Shown piece after piece: positions 17,251 through 25,454 of a stretch of DNA of 64,000 bases. A model generated the notes under the pieces. The model was given only the letters and a program-made list of their open reading frames with translations, ran no database searches and was not told the origin of the DNA. How positions within the stretch are numbered: position 1 is the stretch's first letter; each line of letters starts with the position of its first letter. The translations under genes were made by a program, and so were the position numbers. This DNA comes from an uncultured Rhodospirillaceae bacterium (GTDB lineage Bacteria > Pseudomonadota > Alphaproteobacteria > Rhodospirillales > Rhodospirillaceae): positions 44,394 to 108,393 of the forward strand of contig CALSLN010000023.1 in assembly GCA_943787205.1 (NCBI GenBank). The letters run 5' to 3'.

Positions 17251-17679
17251 TCAGAACTGTTGCGGCAGTGATTTTGGATCAGGTCCAGGTGGATCCCGGT
17301 CGACCCAGTAACTTGAGGCGTTAGGGTCTCGCTTGAGGCGCAGAGGGTCTTTGCCTGAAATCTTTAAATAAAGCCCTGTCGGTATCACGGCAATAATGTA
17401 GAGGGCGCCAAGGATAACGGGGCTGACAATCAGGTGGAGCACCTGTCCAAGACCCAACCAAGCCCAGGCGACAGGGGTCAACGCACGCGGCAAGATGAAA
17501 GCGAGCACTGCGAGGCCTGCAGCTACGGCAATGGCCCAAGTGCGAACCGGCGCATCGGCAAACAAAGGCCACGCGCCAATTAGGCCGAACACAACCGCGA
17601 GCACCACCCCGACTGATCTATTCGACGCACGGGGGGCATCGTCGCTGGGATTTATTTGCTCGTGGTGATCTGACGTCAT
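17251..17679 (-). CDS. SxtJ-family membrane protein
   Basis: The protein has 142 residues from the ATG at 17679; a GTG at 17775 would add a poorly conserved extension, so I prefer the ATG. It has a charged N-terminus (about 1-30), then three hydrophobic helices (about 30-50, 57-77 and 85-110), and a conserved short cytoplasmic end containing KDPLRLKRDPNASSYWVDR. This end is typical of SxtJ-like proteins, named from the saxitoxin gene cluster. It is the first gene of the SxtJ-DUF5989-carbamoyltransferase operon. The family has no settled biochemical role; close linkage suggests it assists membrane-associated carbamoylation. Confidence 0.82.
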   Translation of the reverse strand: MTSDHHEQINPSDDAPRASNRSVGVVLAVVFGLIGAWPLFADAPVRTWAIAVAAGLAVLAFILPRALTPVAWAWLGLGQVLHLIVSPVILGALYIIAVIPTGLYLKISGKDPLRLKRDPNASSYWVDRDPPGPDPKSLPQQF

Positions 17680-17791
17680 GAGTGGATCTATACCATTATG
17701 GGCGCTGAACCGCAGCAGGAAACGCACATTTAAGGCTGCTAGGCAGCTGGGTGCGTGTTTGTCAGCTGTGCGCACCCAGACCTATGCCGCT

Positions 17792-18163
17792 TTAGCCGAC
17801 GATTCTGTGTCCACGAAGTTTAAGGCAATTCATTACTATTTCTTTCCGCTCGTCCTGTGTTTCCCAGGCCCGGCCGCCGCCGCCCAGTAGTCCGCCGATG
17901 AGGAGTCCACCAATCGCTCCTTCTACGCCTTCGTCCGCGGCCCCGACTAGGGCGCCTATCCCTGCGCCTAATAGGGCGTCGTTCTTAACGTCACCGTTGG
18001 TGTAATTACGTTGCTCAGCGAGTGAGCGGCACTCGTTTAGATCTGCGGAATAGGCCGCATTCTTGGGCCCGTCGACAATAGGCAGATAACCTGCGCCAGT
18101 ATTTGCGCATGCGGATAGGGCGAGAAAAGTGGCTGACGTGACAGCCATCGACTTGAGCTTCAT
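17792..18163 (-). CDS. Glycine-zipper outer-membrane lipoprotein
   Basis: The protein has 123 residues from the ATG at 18163 (GGAA six bases upstream); an ATG four codons earlier is an alternative. The signal peptide ends in the lipobox LSAC (about residues 17-20), so a lipidated Cys anchors it. The mature part holds a paired-cysteine motif (NECRSLAEQR and later MNCLKLRGH). Between them is a glycine-zipper hairpin (DALLGAGIGALVGAADEGVE, then AIGGLLIGGLLGGG). Such proteins resemble the YMGG/OmpA-associated or SlyB-type lipoproteins that span or rest on the outer membrane. It is a single gene, with ctrA downstream on the same strand 100 bp away from its start. Confidence 0.8.
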   Translation of the reverse strand: MKLKSMAVTSATFLALSACANTGAGYLPIVDGPKNAAYSADLNECRSLAEQRNYTNGDVKNDALLGAGIGALVGAADEGVEGAIGGLLIGGLLGGGGRAWETQDERKEIVMNCLKLRGHRIVG

Positions 18164-18264
18164 AAAATATTCCATTCGTCAGTTTAAGAAACAGACGAAC
18201 AATGTTTTAGAAGTTTGGTCGGAATGTGATGGAGCCTGTCACACTCTCGCCACGATGCTTCAGT

Positions 18265-18981
18265 TTACCCAGCTGCTATTTTGGCAGGGGGTAGGTCTTC
18301 GGCGGCCATACTCTCGCGTAGTACGTAGCCTCGACCCCACACCGTTTCAATGTAGTGGTCGCCGCCTGTAGCGTTAGCGATCTTCTTGCGTAATTTGCAG
18401 ATAAAGACATCAATAATTTTCAGTTCAGGCTCGTCCATGCCGCCGTAGAGATGATTTAAGAACTGCTCTTTCGTGAGGGTCGTACCCTTGCGGAGCGCAA
18501 GCAATTCAAGGATGCCGTATTCTTTACCTGTGAGGTGAAGGGGCTCGCCTTCCACCTGGGCCGTGCGGTCTTCCAAGTGAACAGCCAGCTTGCCAACTTC
18601 AACTTTTGGCTGAGAGTGTCCCTTGGACCGACGAACAATAGCTTGGATACGGGCCATCAGTTCATCGCGATTAAAGGGCTTTGTTAGATAGTCGTCAGCG
18701 CCAATGCCGAGGCCTTGTACCTTTTTCGTCGGTTCAGTCAGACCCGAAAGAATGAGAACCGGCGTGTTTACTTTTGCATTGCGGAGTTGCCGAAGGACTT
18801 CGAGGCCATCCATGTCCGGTAGCATGAGATCAAGGATCACGAGGTCGTACTCGTACAGCTTACCGATTTCGACACCGTCCTCACCCATGTCGGTGATGTC
18901 GACCACCCAATCTTCTTTCTTCAGCATTGCCTCGATGGATTGTGCTGTCGATTGATCGTCTTCAACTAATAGAATGCGCAT
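18265..18981 (-). CDS. ctrA: Cell-cycle response regulator CtrA
   Basis: The protein has 238 residues. CtrA is the master regulator of cell cycle and flagellar genes in alphaproteobacteria. The receiver has acidic pair D8/D9 and Asp51 in [12 protein letters not shown], with KPFNRDE for the switch lysine. The OmpR-type winged helix (about residues 130-230) contains [21 protein letters not shown] and the nearly invariant [27 protein letters not shown] recognition segment that identifies CtrA over other OmpR-family regulators. A TTAA-N6-TTAA pair lies 32-46 bp upstream, which could be an autoregulatory site. It is divergent from fliI and lies near chpT, so the relay and its flagellar output are grouped here. 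Confidence 0.97.
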   Translation of the reverse strand: MRILLVEDDQSTAQSIEAMLKKEDWVVDITDMGEDGVEIGKLYEYDLVILDLMLPDMDGLEVLRQLRNAKVNTPVLILSGLTEPTKKVQGLGIGADDYLTKPFNRDELMARIQAIVRRSKGHSQPKVEVGKLAVHLEDRTAQVEGEPLHLTGKEYGILELLALRKGTTLTKEQFLNHLYGGMDEPELKIIDVFICKLRKKIANATGGDHYIETVWGRGYVLRESMAAEDLPPAKIAAG

Positions 18982-19013
18982 GGTAAGCAGCCCCTTCCGC
19001 TCTCGCCCCAGTC

Positions 19014-19027
19014 TTAATACCTCTTAA
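19014..19027. promoter_or_regulatory. Putative CtrA binding site between ctrA and fliI
   Basis: Two TTAA half-sites (19014-19017 and 19024-19027) are separated by six bases. The full CtrA consensus is TTAA-N7-TTAA, so the spacing is one short; half-sites and variants are also bound by CtrA. The position between divergent ctrA and fliI genes is what would be expected for autoregulation and flagellar gene activation. Confidence 0.5.
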
Positions 19028-19248
19028 TATACCATGAAGCGCCTTACGAAGCTAGGTTTCGCGCCGAGTCGCTAGAATGCAACGAAATCAGGGCTTTGTC
19101 CGGTTGTTCGGCCTTTACCCCGCGTTAACGGCCCAGCTGTATGCTCTGCTTTCTCGACCGTAGGTATGGGTTTGTTTTCCGTGGGGCGCGTGACTGGGAC
19201 TCGCGCTGGGATATAACAACAGGCTCAAAAGATGGGATAAAGGGTGCT

Positions 19249-20679
19249 GTGACGGTCAATATTTCAACACTGATTAATGAGCTCGAGCGATTGCCGGTGC
19301 ACCGCGTGTACGGTCGTGTGTCGGCGGTTCAAGGTCTTCTGATCGAGGTCTCTGGTGTTCAGGGTAATCTCTCAGTCGGCGACCGATGCAACATCATTGC
19401 CCGCGACGATCGCAAAGTAACTTGTGAGGTCGTGGGGTTTAGGGATGGCCGTGCGCTGCTTATGCCATTTGGCGCGCTCGAAGGCGTTGGCCTGGGTTGT
19501 CGCGCCGAAATCGGCGAAAGCCAGCCCTCTATATTCCCGGAAGACGCTTGGCTCGGGCGTGTCGTTAACGCAATGGGTCGGCCGATTGATGATAAAGGCG
19601 CCTTGCCATCTGGCGACAGTGCTTATCCGATTAAGAATGCTCCACCACCAGCCCATACACGAAAGCGCATCGGGTCGAAGGTCGATCTCGGCATCCGGTG
19701 TCTGAACACATTTACGACATGTTGTCATGGCCAGCGCATGGGAATATTTGCGGGTTCTGGCGTTGGCAAATCGACGGTGTTGTCGATGATGGCCCGCTAC
19801 ACCAATGCTGATGTCACAGTGGTCGGGCTGGTCGGCGAGCGTGGTCGTGAAGCTCGCGAGTTTATTGAAGATGATTTAGGCCCTGATGGTTTGGCGCGAT
19901 CCGTTGTTGTCGTCGCGACATCTGATGAGCCACCTCTGATGCGTCGCCAAGCGGCGTATGTCACGCTTGCGGTCGCCGAGTATTTTAGAGACCAGGGTAA
20001 AAACGTGTTGTGCTTGATGGATTCAGTGACACGCTTCTCAATGGCACAACGGGAAATCAGTTTATCCGCAGGAGAGCCTCCGGCAGCCAAAGGCTATACC
20101 CCAACTGTTTTCGCCGAGCTTCCGAAATTGTTGGAACGCGCTGGCCCAGGTCGCAAGCGCACCGGCAACATCACTGGAATGTTTACAGTGCTGGTTGAAG
20201 GCGATGACCACAATGAGCCGATCTCAGATGCTGTTCGCGGTATTCTTGATGGTCACGTCGTCCTCAACCGCGCTATCGCAGAGCGGGGTCGCTACCCTGC
20301 TATCGACGTGTTGAAGTCCATCTCCAGAACGATGCCCGGCTGTAACACCGATGAGCAAAATGCCCTTCTTGAGAAGGCGCGGAAGTACATTTCGTCCTAT
20401 GAGGATATGGCTGAATTGATTCGCTTGGGAGCGTATCGAAGGGGCTCCAACCCCGAAGTCGATGAGGCAATGTTCTATTATCCGCGCATTGAAGAATTTA
20501 TGCGGCAAACGAAGGACGATCACTCTGATCTTGAGACGTGCTATCGCCTTCTCGCAGAAGCTTTAGAGCCACCTCAGGAAGTGGACCCAGGTACCGACGG
20601 GACTGAGCCGCCGCAAATATCTGGCGCCAATCCGGCCGACTTCACGCCTCAACCTGATCCCTCTCAGCCGGCCGAGTGA
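19249..20679 (+). CDS. fliI: Flagellum-specific ATPase FliI
   Basis: The protein has 476 residues from the GTG at 19249, chosen because AAAGGG precedes it and family similarity starts at about STLINELERLPVHRVYGRV. An upstream in-frame ATG at 19141 would add 36 residues unlike the family. FliI is the hexameric ATPase at the cytosolic base of the flagellar type III export gate. It has the beta-barrel N-domain, Walker A FAGSGVGKST, GLVGERGREAREFI, Walker B LCLMDSVTRF, and the arginine-finger/switch region SGVTGMFTVLVEGDDHNEPI-type sequence (GNITGMFTVLVEGDDHNEPI). A non-conserved acidic/proline tail closes the protein. fliJ follows 9 bp downstream. Confidence 0.96.
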   Translation: MTVNISTLINELERLPVHRVYGRVSAVQGLLIEVSGVQGNLSVGDRCNIIARDDRKVTCEVVGFRDGRALLMPFGALEGVGLGCRAEIGESQPSIFPEDAWLGRVVNAMGRPIDDKGALPSGDSAYPIKNAPPPAHTRKRIGSKVDLGIRCLNTFTTCCHGQRMGIFAGSGVGKSTVLSMMARYTNADVTVVGLVGERGREAREFIEDDLGPDGLARSVVVVATSDEPPLMRRQAAYVTLAVAEYFRDQGKNVLCLMDSVTRFSMAQREISLSAGEPPAAKGYTPTVFAELPKLLERAGPGRKRTGNITGMFTVLVEGDDHNEPISDAVRGILDGHVVLNRAIAERGRYPAIDVLKSISRTMPGCNTDEQNALLEKARKYISSYEDMAELIRLGAYRRGSNPEVDEAMFYYPRIEEFMRQTKDDHSDLETCYRLLAEALEPPQEVDPGTDGTEPPQISGANPADFTPQPDPSQPAE

Positions 20680-20688
20680 TAGGCGCTC

Positions 20689-21129
20689 ATGGCTAATAAT
20701 GACGACTTAGCAACTCTGATCCGCCTTCGGAAGTTTGAGGTTGATGAGCGTCAGCGCGCCATGGCCGTGCTTCTACGTCAAGAGGAAGCGGTGCTTGCGG
20801 GGATCAACGCTATTACCCGCGAAAAGGAAGCGGAGGCAGCCTTTATGTCAGATGCTGGCATATGGGAGGGCTCTACGTTCACTGCTTATCTGCAGCACTG
20901 GCAAACCCGACGCGCGCAATTCAATGAAGCGCTTGGCTATGTTCGCACCCAGATTGAAGAGGCGCGTGATGAACTGTCGGAAGCGTATCGTCGACTGAAG
21001 ACCTTCGAAATCACTCAAGAGCAGAGAGACGAGGCAGAAGGTCTGGAAAAGTCTCGTTTGGAACAGATTGAGCTCGACGAAATGGGGCTCGAGTTGCATC
21101 GCCGTAAGCAGAACGCTCTCGTCATGTAG
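20689..21129 (+). CDS. fliJ: FliJ-like flagellar export chaperone
   Basis: The protein has 146 residues, almost wholly charged helix (many Glu, Arg, Gln and Ala), with two long segments that would form the antiparallel coiled coil typical of FliJ. It directly follows fliI with a 9-bp gap, the usual gene order, so assignment rests on both structure and context. FliJ is the central stalk of the FliI hexamer and helps export substrates enter the gate. Sequence similarity across FliJ proteins is low, so the symbol is by position. No other flagellar export gene follows. Confidence 0.82.
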   Translation: MANNDDLATLIRLRKFEVDERQRAMAVLLRQEEAVLAGINAITREKEAEAAFMSDAGIWEGSTFTAYLQHWQTRRAQFNEALGYVRTQIEEARDELSEAYRRLKTFEITQEQRDEAEGLEKSRLEQIELDEMGLELHRRKQNALVM

Positions 21130-21180
21130 TGTTGCAATACTGCGTTGCTTTTCAACCCGAATATCTATGCATCACTGTCG

Positions 21181-22374
21181 TTATGGAACTGGCTTGACCG
21201 CTCGAATGGGAACAAACCCTTCTGTAAGGTCCGGCGTTTGAACGCGGGCCCATGATCCACCGGGGCTAATTTCAATGACGCTGACCGGTGTGCCCTTGGG
21301 CAAAATCAACAGGACTTGATAATCTTGGCTTGGCCCGGTTCTGACATTGAGAGCCTCTGTTTAAACAATCACGATATCGTCTGCCGAAATACCGGTGCTC
21401 CCGCTTACGGTTGCTGTGATCCATTCTGTCAGCGATGTCGGTGTGCTCATGGTGAAGGATAGGCTCCCCCATATAATAAAGGCTATCACCGGTGCTAATT
21501 GAATAATGGGTGCCCAGCCGGGTTTGTCCCAGCGCGTGCGCAAGTGTTTAGGGTTATGAGCGGACAGCGACAGGAGCAACGTATCAACGTCTTTGCGTAG
21601 TTCAGGGGTGCGAGCAAATGTGAGCGCCTGTTCAGCCGTTCCGCGTGCGAGTGTTAAGTCGCCACGTTCTTTGAATGCTTTGGCTTGGCGAATGAGGAGG
21701 CGGGTATTCCGATCTGCTGGTTTGCGCCCACCCCGAATATTGTTCCACAACGCCTTGATTGTTTCTTTCGGGCCGTTGGGGATTGCCCACCATCCAGTGA
21801 TCCAAGTGATAAGGCTCGCTTTAAGGGCGGCCTTATCTGCACAGGTTCTGCAGTATATCCCACTAACTTCTTTGCGTTTTACAGAGAGACCTTGTCCGGC
21901 AACCATGTCGAAGACGACATATCGTGGTTGTGCAGTTACGTTGCCGCACTGACAAACCTCAGGGCTGACCGATGGGGTTGGCTTGGCACCACGTGTTTTG
22001 CTCTCACCGCCCTTTGTATTGTTTTTAGATTTAGGCGGGCTTTCGGCAGTGGTTTTTTTTGCTGCCTTTGGCTCGGATTTCTTTGCTTGTTTTGGATCCG
22101 GCGGTGGCTTCTTTTCTTTTTTCTTCTCAGGTTTCTTTTTGGGCTTAGGTCTCTTCTTGTCGTACGTCGCGCGCTTGCCGGAATCCGATAGGATTTCGTA
22201 GGCTTCGTTCAACCTGTGAAACTGTTTGGCAGCGATCGGAGAGGGATTGATGTCTGGGTGGAGGCGTTTGGCTTTTGAACGAAAGGCAGACTTAATGGCG
22301 TCGGCGTCCGCATCATCGGGTACGCCGAGCGTGGTGTAATAGCCTTTTGGATCACGGCTAAAGTCGCTCACCAC
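21181..22374 (-). pseudogene. DnaJ-domain membrane protein with C-terminal SH3 domain, cut by an in-frame TAA
   Basis: The intact part encodes 337 residues: a J-domain (about 10-70, HPD in RLHPDINPS), a Lys/Pro/Ala-rich linker (70-140), a zinc-ribbon-like pair (CQCGN ... CRTCADKA, about 143-180), and a transmembrane helix (about 295-315). The frame ends at a TAA at 21361-21363. It then continues open in the same frame for about 60 codons, coding a complete SH3_3-type domain: ALNVRTGPSQDYQVLLILPK, GTPVSVIE, GGSWARVQ, EGFVPIRAV. So a single in-frame stop (no indel) detaches the SH3 domain. It could be a real nonsense mutation, a base-call error or a readthrough site. The gene converges on fliJ. 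Confidence 0.85.
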
Positions 22375-22547
22375 TTCGCTCCGAAATTAGTCTGTGTTGC
22401 TGCCGGTCTGAGGACACGGGGTGTCCTGCGGTTGGCAAGCACCCTCCACTGTCCCCTAAAGTGCCCGGGTAAGGCAAAGAAAGCGTTAAGAATAAAGGCT
22501 TTCAGCTTCACACATGCGTGACGAAAGGCCGTAGATTTTAATGAATT

Positions 22548-23288
22548 TCAGTCTTTTGGGAACTTGGACAGAGTTTCGCGCCAGGCGTCAGGCTCAAGCG
22601 TTTCATCATTGATAATGGTCATCGTGGTGCCGATGGTCCGGTCGTCCATCAGGCTGGCGACCATAACTTCCGCGACGTCTGAACGATTGACCGGTCCAAC
22701 GATATAATCGTTCTTGGGCGCTAGCCGCACCCCGATTAGCCCCGCCGGTTCGTCACGTAATCCACCGGGTGCGATGATGGTGTAATCCAAGCCGCTATTC
22801 TGTAAATACGCCTCGGCTTTCGCTTTCCACGGATAGGGAGCGAGGGGCAATGTATACAAGAACCCATCGCGACCAGCTGACCCTGCTGTAATCACCAAGA
22901 ATCGTTTTACGTGCGCGGTTTTAGCGGCATCAATAAGCGCGCGGTTGCCTTCCCAGTCGACTGCTTTGAAACCGTTCGACCCTATGGGGCGCCGTCCTCC
23001 AATAGCCGATAACACAGCACCGACACCCTCCATCACGGTTGCCAGGGAAGCTGGATCGGTGACGTCCGCAACAGCGGGAATAACACCTTCACCAAGGCTA
23101 GCGGCCCGCTCAGCGCTACGCGACATTGCGCGGACCGTATATCCCTCCCTGAGCAAAGCCGCGACGATGAGTTTGCCGCTCTGTCCTGTGGCACCGGCTA
23201 CGAGAATGGTTTCTGCCCGTGTGGGGGCGTTTGTCATTAGAATTAGTAGGCAGGCCCAGGCCGTAAAGGCGCGTGACATACGGCTCAT
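22548..23288 (-). CDS. Exported NAD(P)H-binding atypical SDR (NmrA/YwnB-like)
   Basis: The protein has 246 residues. A hydrophobic signal-like stretch (about residues 6-24, ending APTRAE) precedes a Rossmann fold with ILVAGATGQSGKLIVAALL (nucleotide-binding GxxGxxG), the VADVTDP acidic loop and SAIGGRRPIGSN. The catalytic Tyr/Lys is not evident (LPLAPYPWKAKAEAYLQNSGLDYTIIAPGGL), as in atypical SDR family 5 proteins that bind NAD(P)H or act as isomerases or regulators. The presence of a signal sequence on a nucleotide-binding fold is odd. It may be periplasmic or membrane-tethered. Function is not known. A 257-bp region with a long hairpin separates it from the divergent SDR gene. Confidence 0.82.
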   Translation of the reverse strand: MSRMSRAFTAWACLLILMTNAPTRAETILVAGATGQSGKLIVAALLREGYTVRAMSRSAERAASLGEGVIPAVADVTDPASLATVMEGVGAVLSAIGGRRPIGSNGFKAVDWEGNRALIDAAKTAHVKRFLVITAGSAGRDGFLYTLPLAPYPWKAKAEAYLQNSGLDYTIIAPGGLRDEPAGLIGVRLAPKNDYIVGPVNRSDVAEVMVASLMDDRTIGTTMTIINDETLEPDAWRETLSKFPKD

Positions 23289-23375
23289 CTTTAGTTCCCC
23301 GTGTTTCGGTGAGATATAAGACAGTCACCTTAACAGAAACGCTCTTTTGCGAACTGGGGCTATGCTCCGTTTTAT

Positions 23376-23433
23376 AGCGTCACCACCGTTTGGTCACGCG
23401 CTCCGAGCGCGTTGTGACCCTGGTGGTGATGCT
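23376..23433. repeat. Long intergenic stem-loop (58 bases)
   Basis: Two nested inverted repeats stack on one axis: AGC-TCACCACC at the left pairs with GGTGGTGA-GCT at the right, then GGTCAC pairs with GTGACC, and GCGCTC pairs with GAGCGC across a single C. Small unpaired bulges lie between arms. It has no T-run, so it is not a standard terminator. It lies about 110 bp before the SDR start at 23546 and 90 bp before the other SDR. It could be a regulatory RNA structure, operator or a degenerate mobile repeat. Confidence 0.6.
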
Positions 23434-23545
23434 TTGAACTGCTTCAAAACGCTTTTCCATTGTCGGGTTTTGCAAGGTATGTTCACCCTATGACAAGTTT
23501 ATTGGGTGCTAAACGGCACTACTAAAAGATAGGTCTATTTAGGGG

Positions 23546-24349
23546 GTGTGCGTGGTCCATCGAAAAATTCTCACGGCGTTGGTATTCTTTGTTGGACTCC
23601 TTGCGGAAAGTCAGGCGATGGATGCCCTGGCTCAGCAGCCTACGGTTATGATCACGGGGTCTAACCGCGGTATTGGATTAGAGTTTGTTCGCCAATATTC
23701 TGCAAAAGGATGGACAGTCATTGCGACGACACGGCGGCCTATGCAGGCCAAGGCGTTGCAACAATTTGCTCGTGCTCAACCGAATGTCACCGTCGAACTT
23801 TTAGATGTCACAGATGGTCAGCATCTCTCTGCATTGGTTGAGAAATACGATGGTCAACCTATCGACGTTCTGATTAACAACGCAGGCGTATCTGGAGACT
23901 TCCTCGGGTCGGGGCAGAGCTTTGGGACTTTGGATTACACGACAGTTGATACGTTTATGAGCGTCAATGCGATTGGCCCTTTACGTGTCACCGAGGCGTT
24001 CTATGAGAACATCAAGCTGGGGAAGCAGAAAAAGGTTGTGGCTATCACCGCTTTGCTTGGGGTTCATAGTTTTGAGTACGGAAATTTCCCTGGCGCTTAT
24101 TGGTACAAGGTAAGCAAGGCGGCGATGAACGCCGCTGTTTATAACCTCTCGAAAGAAGCGAGCAAGGACGGCATAACCGTTGCTATGCTCACGCCAGGCG
24201 AAGTGGCGGTGGAGAAAGTAACCGACCCTGGCCCCAGCTTCATCACGCCGGAGGTTTCAATTCGCGGCATGATCGGCGTTATCGCCGGTCTTAGTTTAGA
24301 CGATGCTGGGACGATTATTCGCTACAGCGGCAAGCGATACGACTTCTAA
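23546..24349 (+). CDS. Exported short-chain dehydrogenase/reductase
   Basis: The protein has 267 residues, beginning at a GTG preceded by AGGGG. A signal peptide lies at about residues 7-28 (LTALVFFVGLLAESQAMDALAQ). The classical SDR core follows: TGSNRGIG cofactor motif (about 37-44), DVTD, NNAG (about 108-111), a Thr/Ser in VVAITALLG, and the catalytic YWYKVSKAAMN (about 192-202) with Tyr and Lys four apart. The sequence is intact and the enzyme is probably active. It resembles the sniffer-type SDRs. An exported SDR is unusual, as the periplasm has no free NAD(P)H; a Tat-exported or misannotated start should be considered. It is close to a DUF1838 gene that converges on it. Confidence 0.86.
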   Translation: MCVVHRKILTALVFFVGLLAESQAMDALAQQPTVMITGSNRGIGLEFVRQYSAKGWTVIATTRRPMQAKALQQFARAQPNVTVELLDVTDGQHLSALVEKYDGQPIDVLINNAGVSGDFLGSGQSFGTLDYTTVDTFMSVNAIGPLRVTEAFYENIKLGKQKKVVAITALLGVHSFEYGNFPGAYWYKVSKAAMNAAVYNLSKEASKDGITVAMLTPGEVAVEKVTDPGPSFITPEVSIRGMIGVIAGLSLDDAGTIIRYSGKRYDF

Positions 24350-24378
24350 CGAAGGCTCTCTGGAGTCGCAGTCTCTGG

Positions 24379-25209
24379 TTATGCGTTCGGATTTGCCGTT
24401 GTGCGATCCGGGTGCTCGGCTAGAAGGCGAGCCTTATAAGTAGGCGGTAAGTCGTCAATAGAATCGAGCTTCGCTCCAGATGCGTGCCAAATGACGTGGC
24501 CCGGTTGGTCGCCCATTTCCATCCAGTGGGGCCATGGCGAGAAGAATGTAGCTGAAAACGTAGCGGGAATTTTACGCACACTGGGATCAACGAAGTGCTC
24601 TCGGAGGGCAAAGTTCGTTTGCCGTTGTTTGCGTGGTGATGGCAAGCCGGGTGGGTAGACAGTTTCGTTGTGCAGCCATACGTAGTTGCCAGCCGCCGTC
24701 CACCAAAGCTTTAGCGGCTTATCTTCTATTTTATCTGCAGCCCACGATGGTTCGACGCCATCGACCGTATAATTAAAGCCTCGCTTGGGGTTTCCGCCTT
24801 GAACGGCAGCAGGGACATCTACGGTTTTTCCGGTGTACGGGTTTTTCATCTGTCGCAACCAGTCGCCCGACTCTACGTCGGTCATGAACGAGACGGTGTT
24901 GCCGGTAAACCGGTATCGTCCTTCTTCGACCTTCTGTGCCCAATACATCTCCATGCCTTGGAAGGTCATAATTGGACGAGGGGCTTCTTCGCCCACAATC
25001 GCGAAAATCGTGCCGTTGTAATACCAGGGGCAATCTTCGGGATCTAAGCTGGCGGACATCCGGAGGAGATTTCGCAAATTTCCCTCTGGGCTTTCGATGT
25101 CCGGCAGGTCTGCTGCTTGGGCAGTGCTTGGTAGGCCAGACGCTAGTCCGCTTAGCCCCAGGAGGCTAAATCCTGTCAACGTGTCCCGTCTTGATACCTG
25201 TTCGTTCAT
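24379..25209 (-). CDS. Tat-exported DUF1838 protein, copy 1
   Basis: The protein has 276 residues from the ATG at 25209 (an ATG nine codons upstream is possible). The twin-arginine signal is SRRDTLTGFSLLGLSGLASG (about residues 6-25), with cleavage near AQAA. The mature part has DUF1838 features: NLLRMSASLDPEDCPWYYNGTIFA, VEEGRYRFTGNTVSFMTDVESGDWLRQMKNPYTGKTVDVP, GNYVWLHNETVYP, and an end TFFSPWPHWMEMGDQPGHVIWHASGAKL. The family has no known activity; members occur near degradation genes. There are two further copies at 42745-43608 and 45250-46134, which share the PWTGE/PYTGK and W-HA.G.KL blocks. Confidence 0.88.
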   Translation of the reverse strand: MNEQVSRRDTLTGFSLLGLSGLASGLPSTAQAADLPDIESPEGNLRNLLRMSASLDPEDCPWYYNGTIFAIVGEEAPRPIMTFQGMEMYWAQKVEEGRYRFTGNTVSFMTDVESGDWLRQMKNPYTGKTVDVPAAVQGGNPKRGFNYTVDGVEPSWAADKIEDKPLKLWWTAAGNYVWLHNETVYPPGLPSPRKQRQTNFALREHFVDPSVRKIPATFSATFFSPWPHWMEMGDQPGHVIWHASGAKLDSIDDLPPTYKARLLAEHPDRTTANPNA

Positions 25210-25454
25210 GCTCGCCCTGCCAAAGTTGTTTTCCATCGAAAGATCGTAGCGTTTTCTCTAGCGAAGTGCAGTCCCCAAGTCGTCAGGCCCATCGTCTTGT
25301 CGTAAATTGGTCTGCATTGTCGTGAGTTGACCAAAGAGACCTTAGCCCCTAGGTGGGCAAGGCTGCATTGACACTCCCGCTAGACCCCATGAGAATCCCC
25401 CAACATTTGCCCTAACATACGTGTTGGCGCGCGGATATCGGATTTAGCGAGACG

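Noticed and set aside
19141..19248. Upstream ATG start for FliI
   Set aside because: The 36 extra residues do not resemble FliI N-termini, and the GTG at 19249 has an AAAGGG site in front of it.
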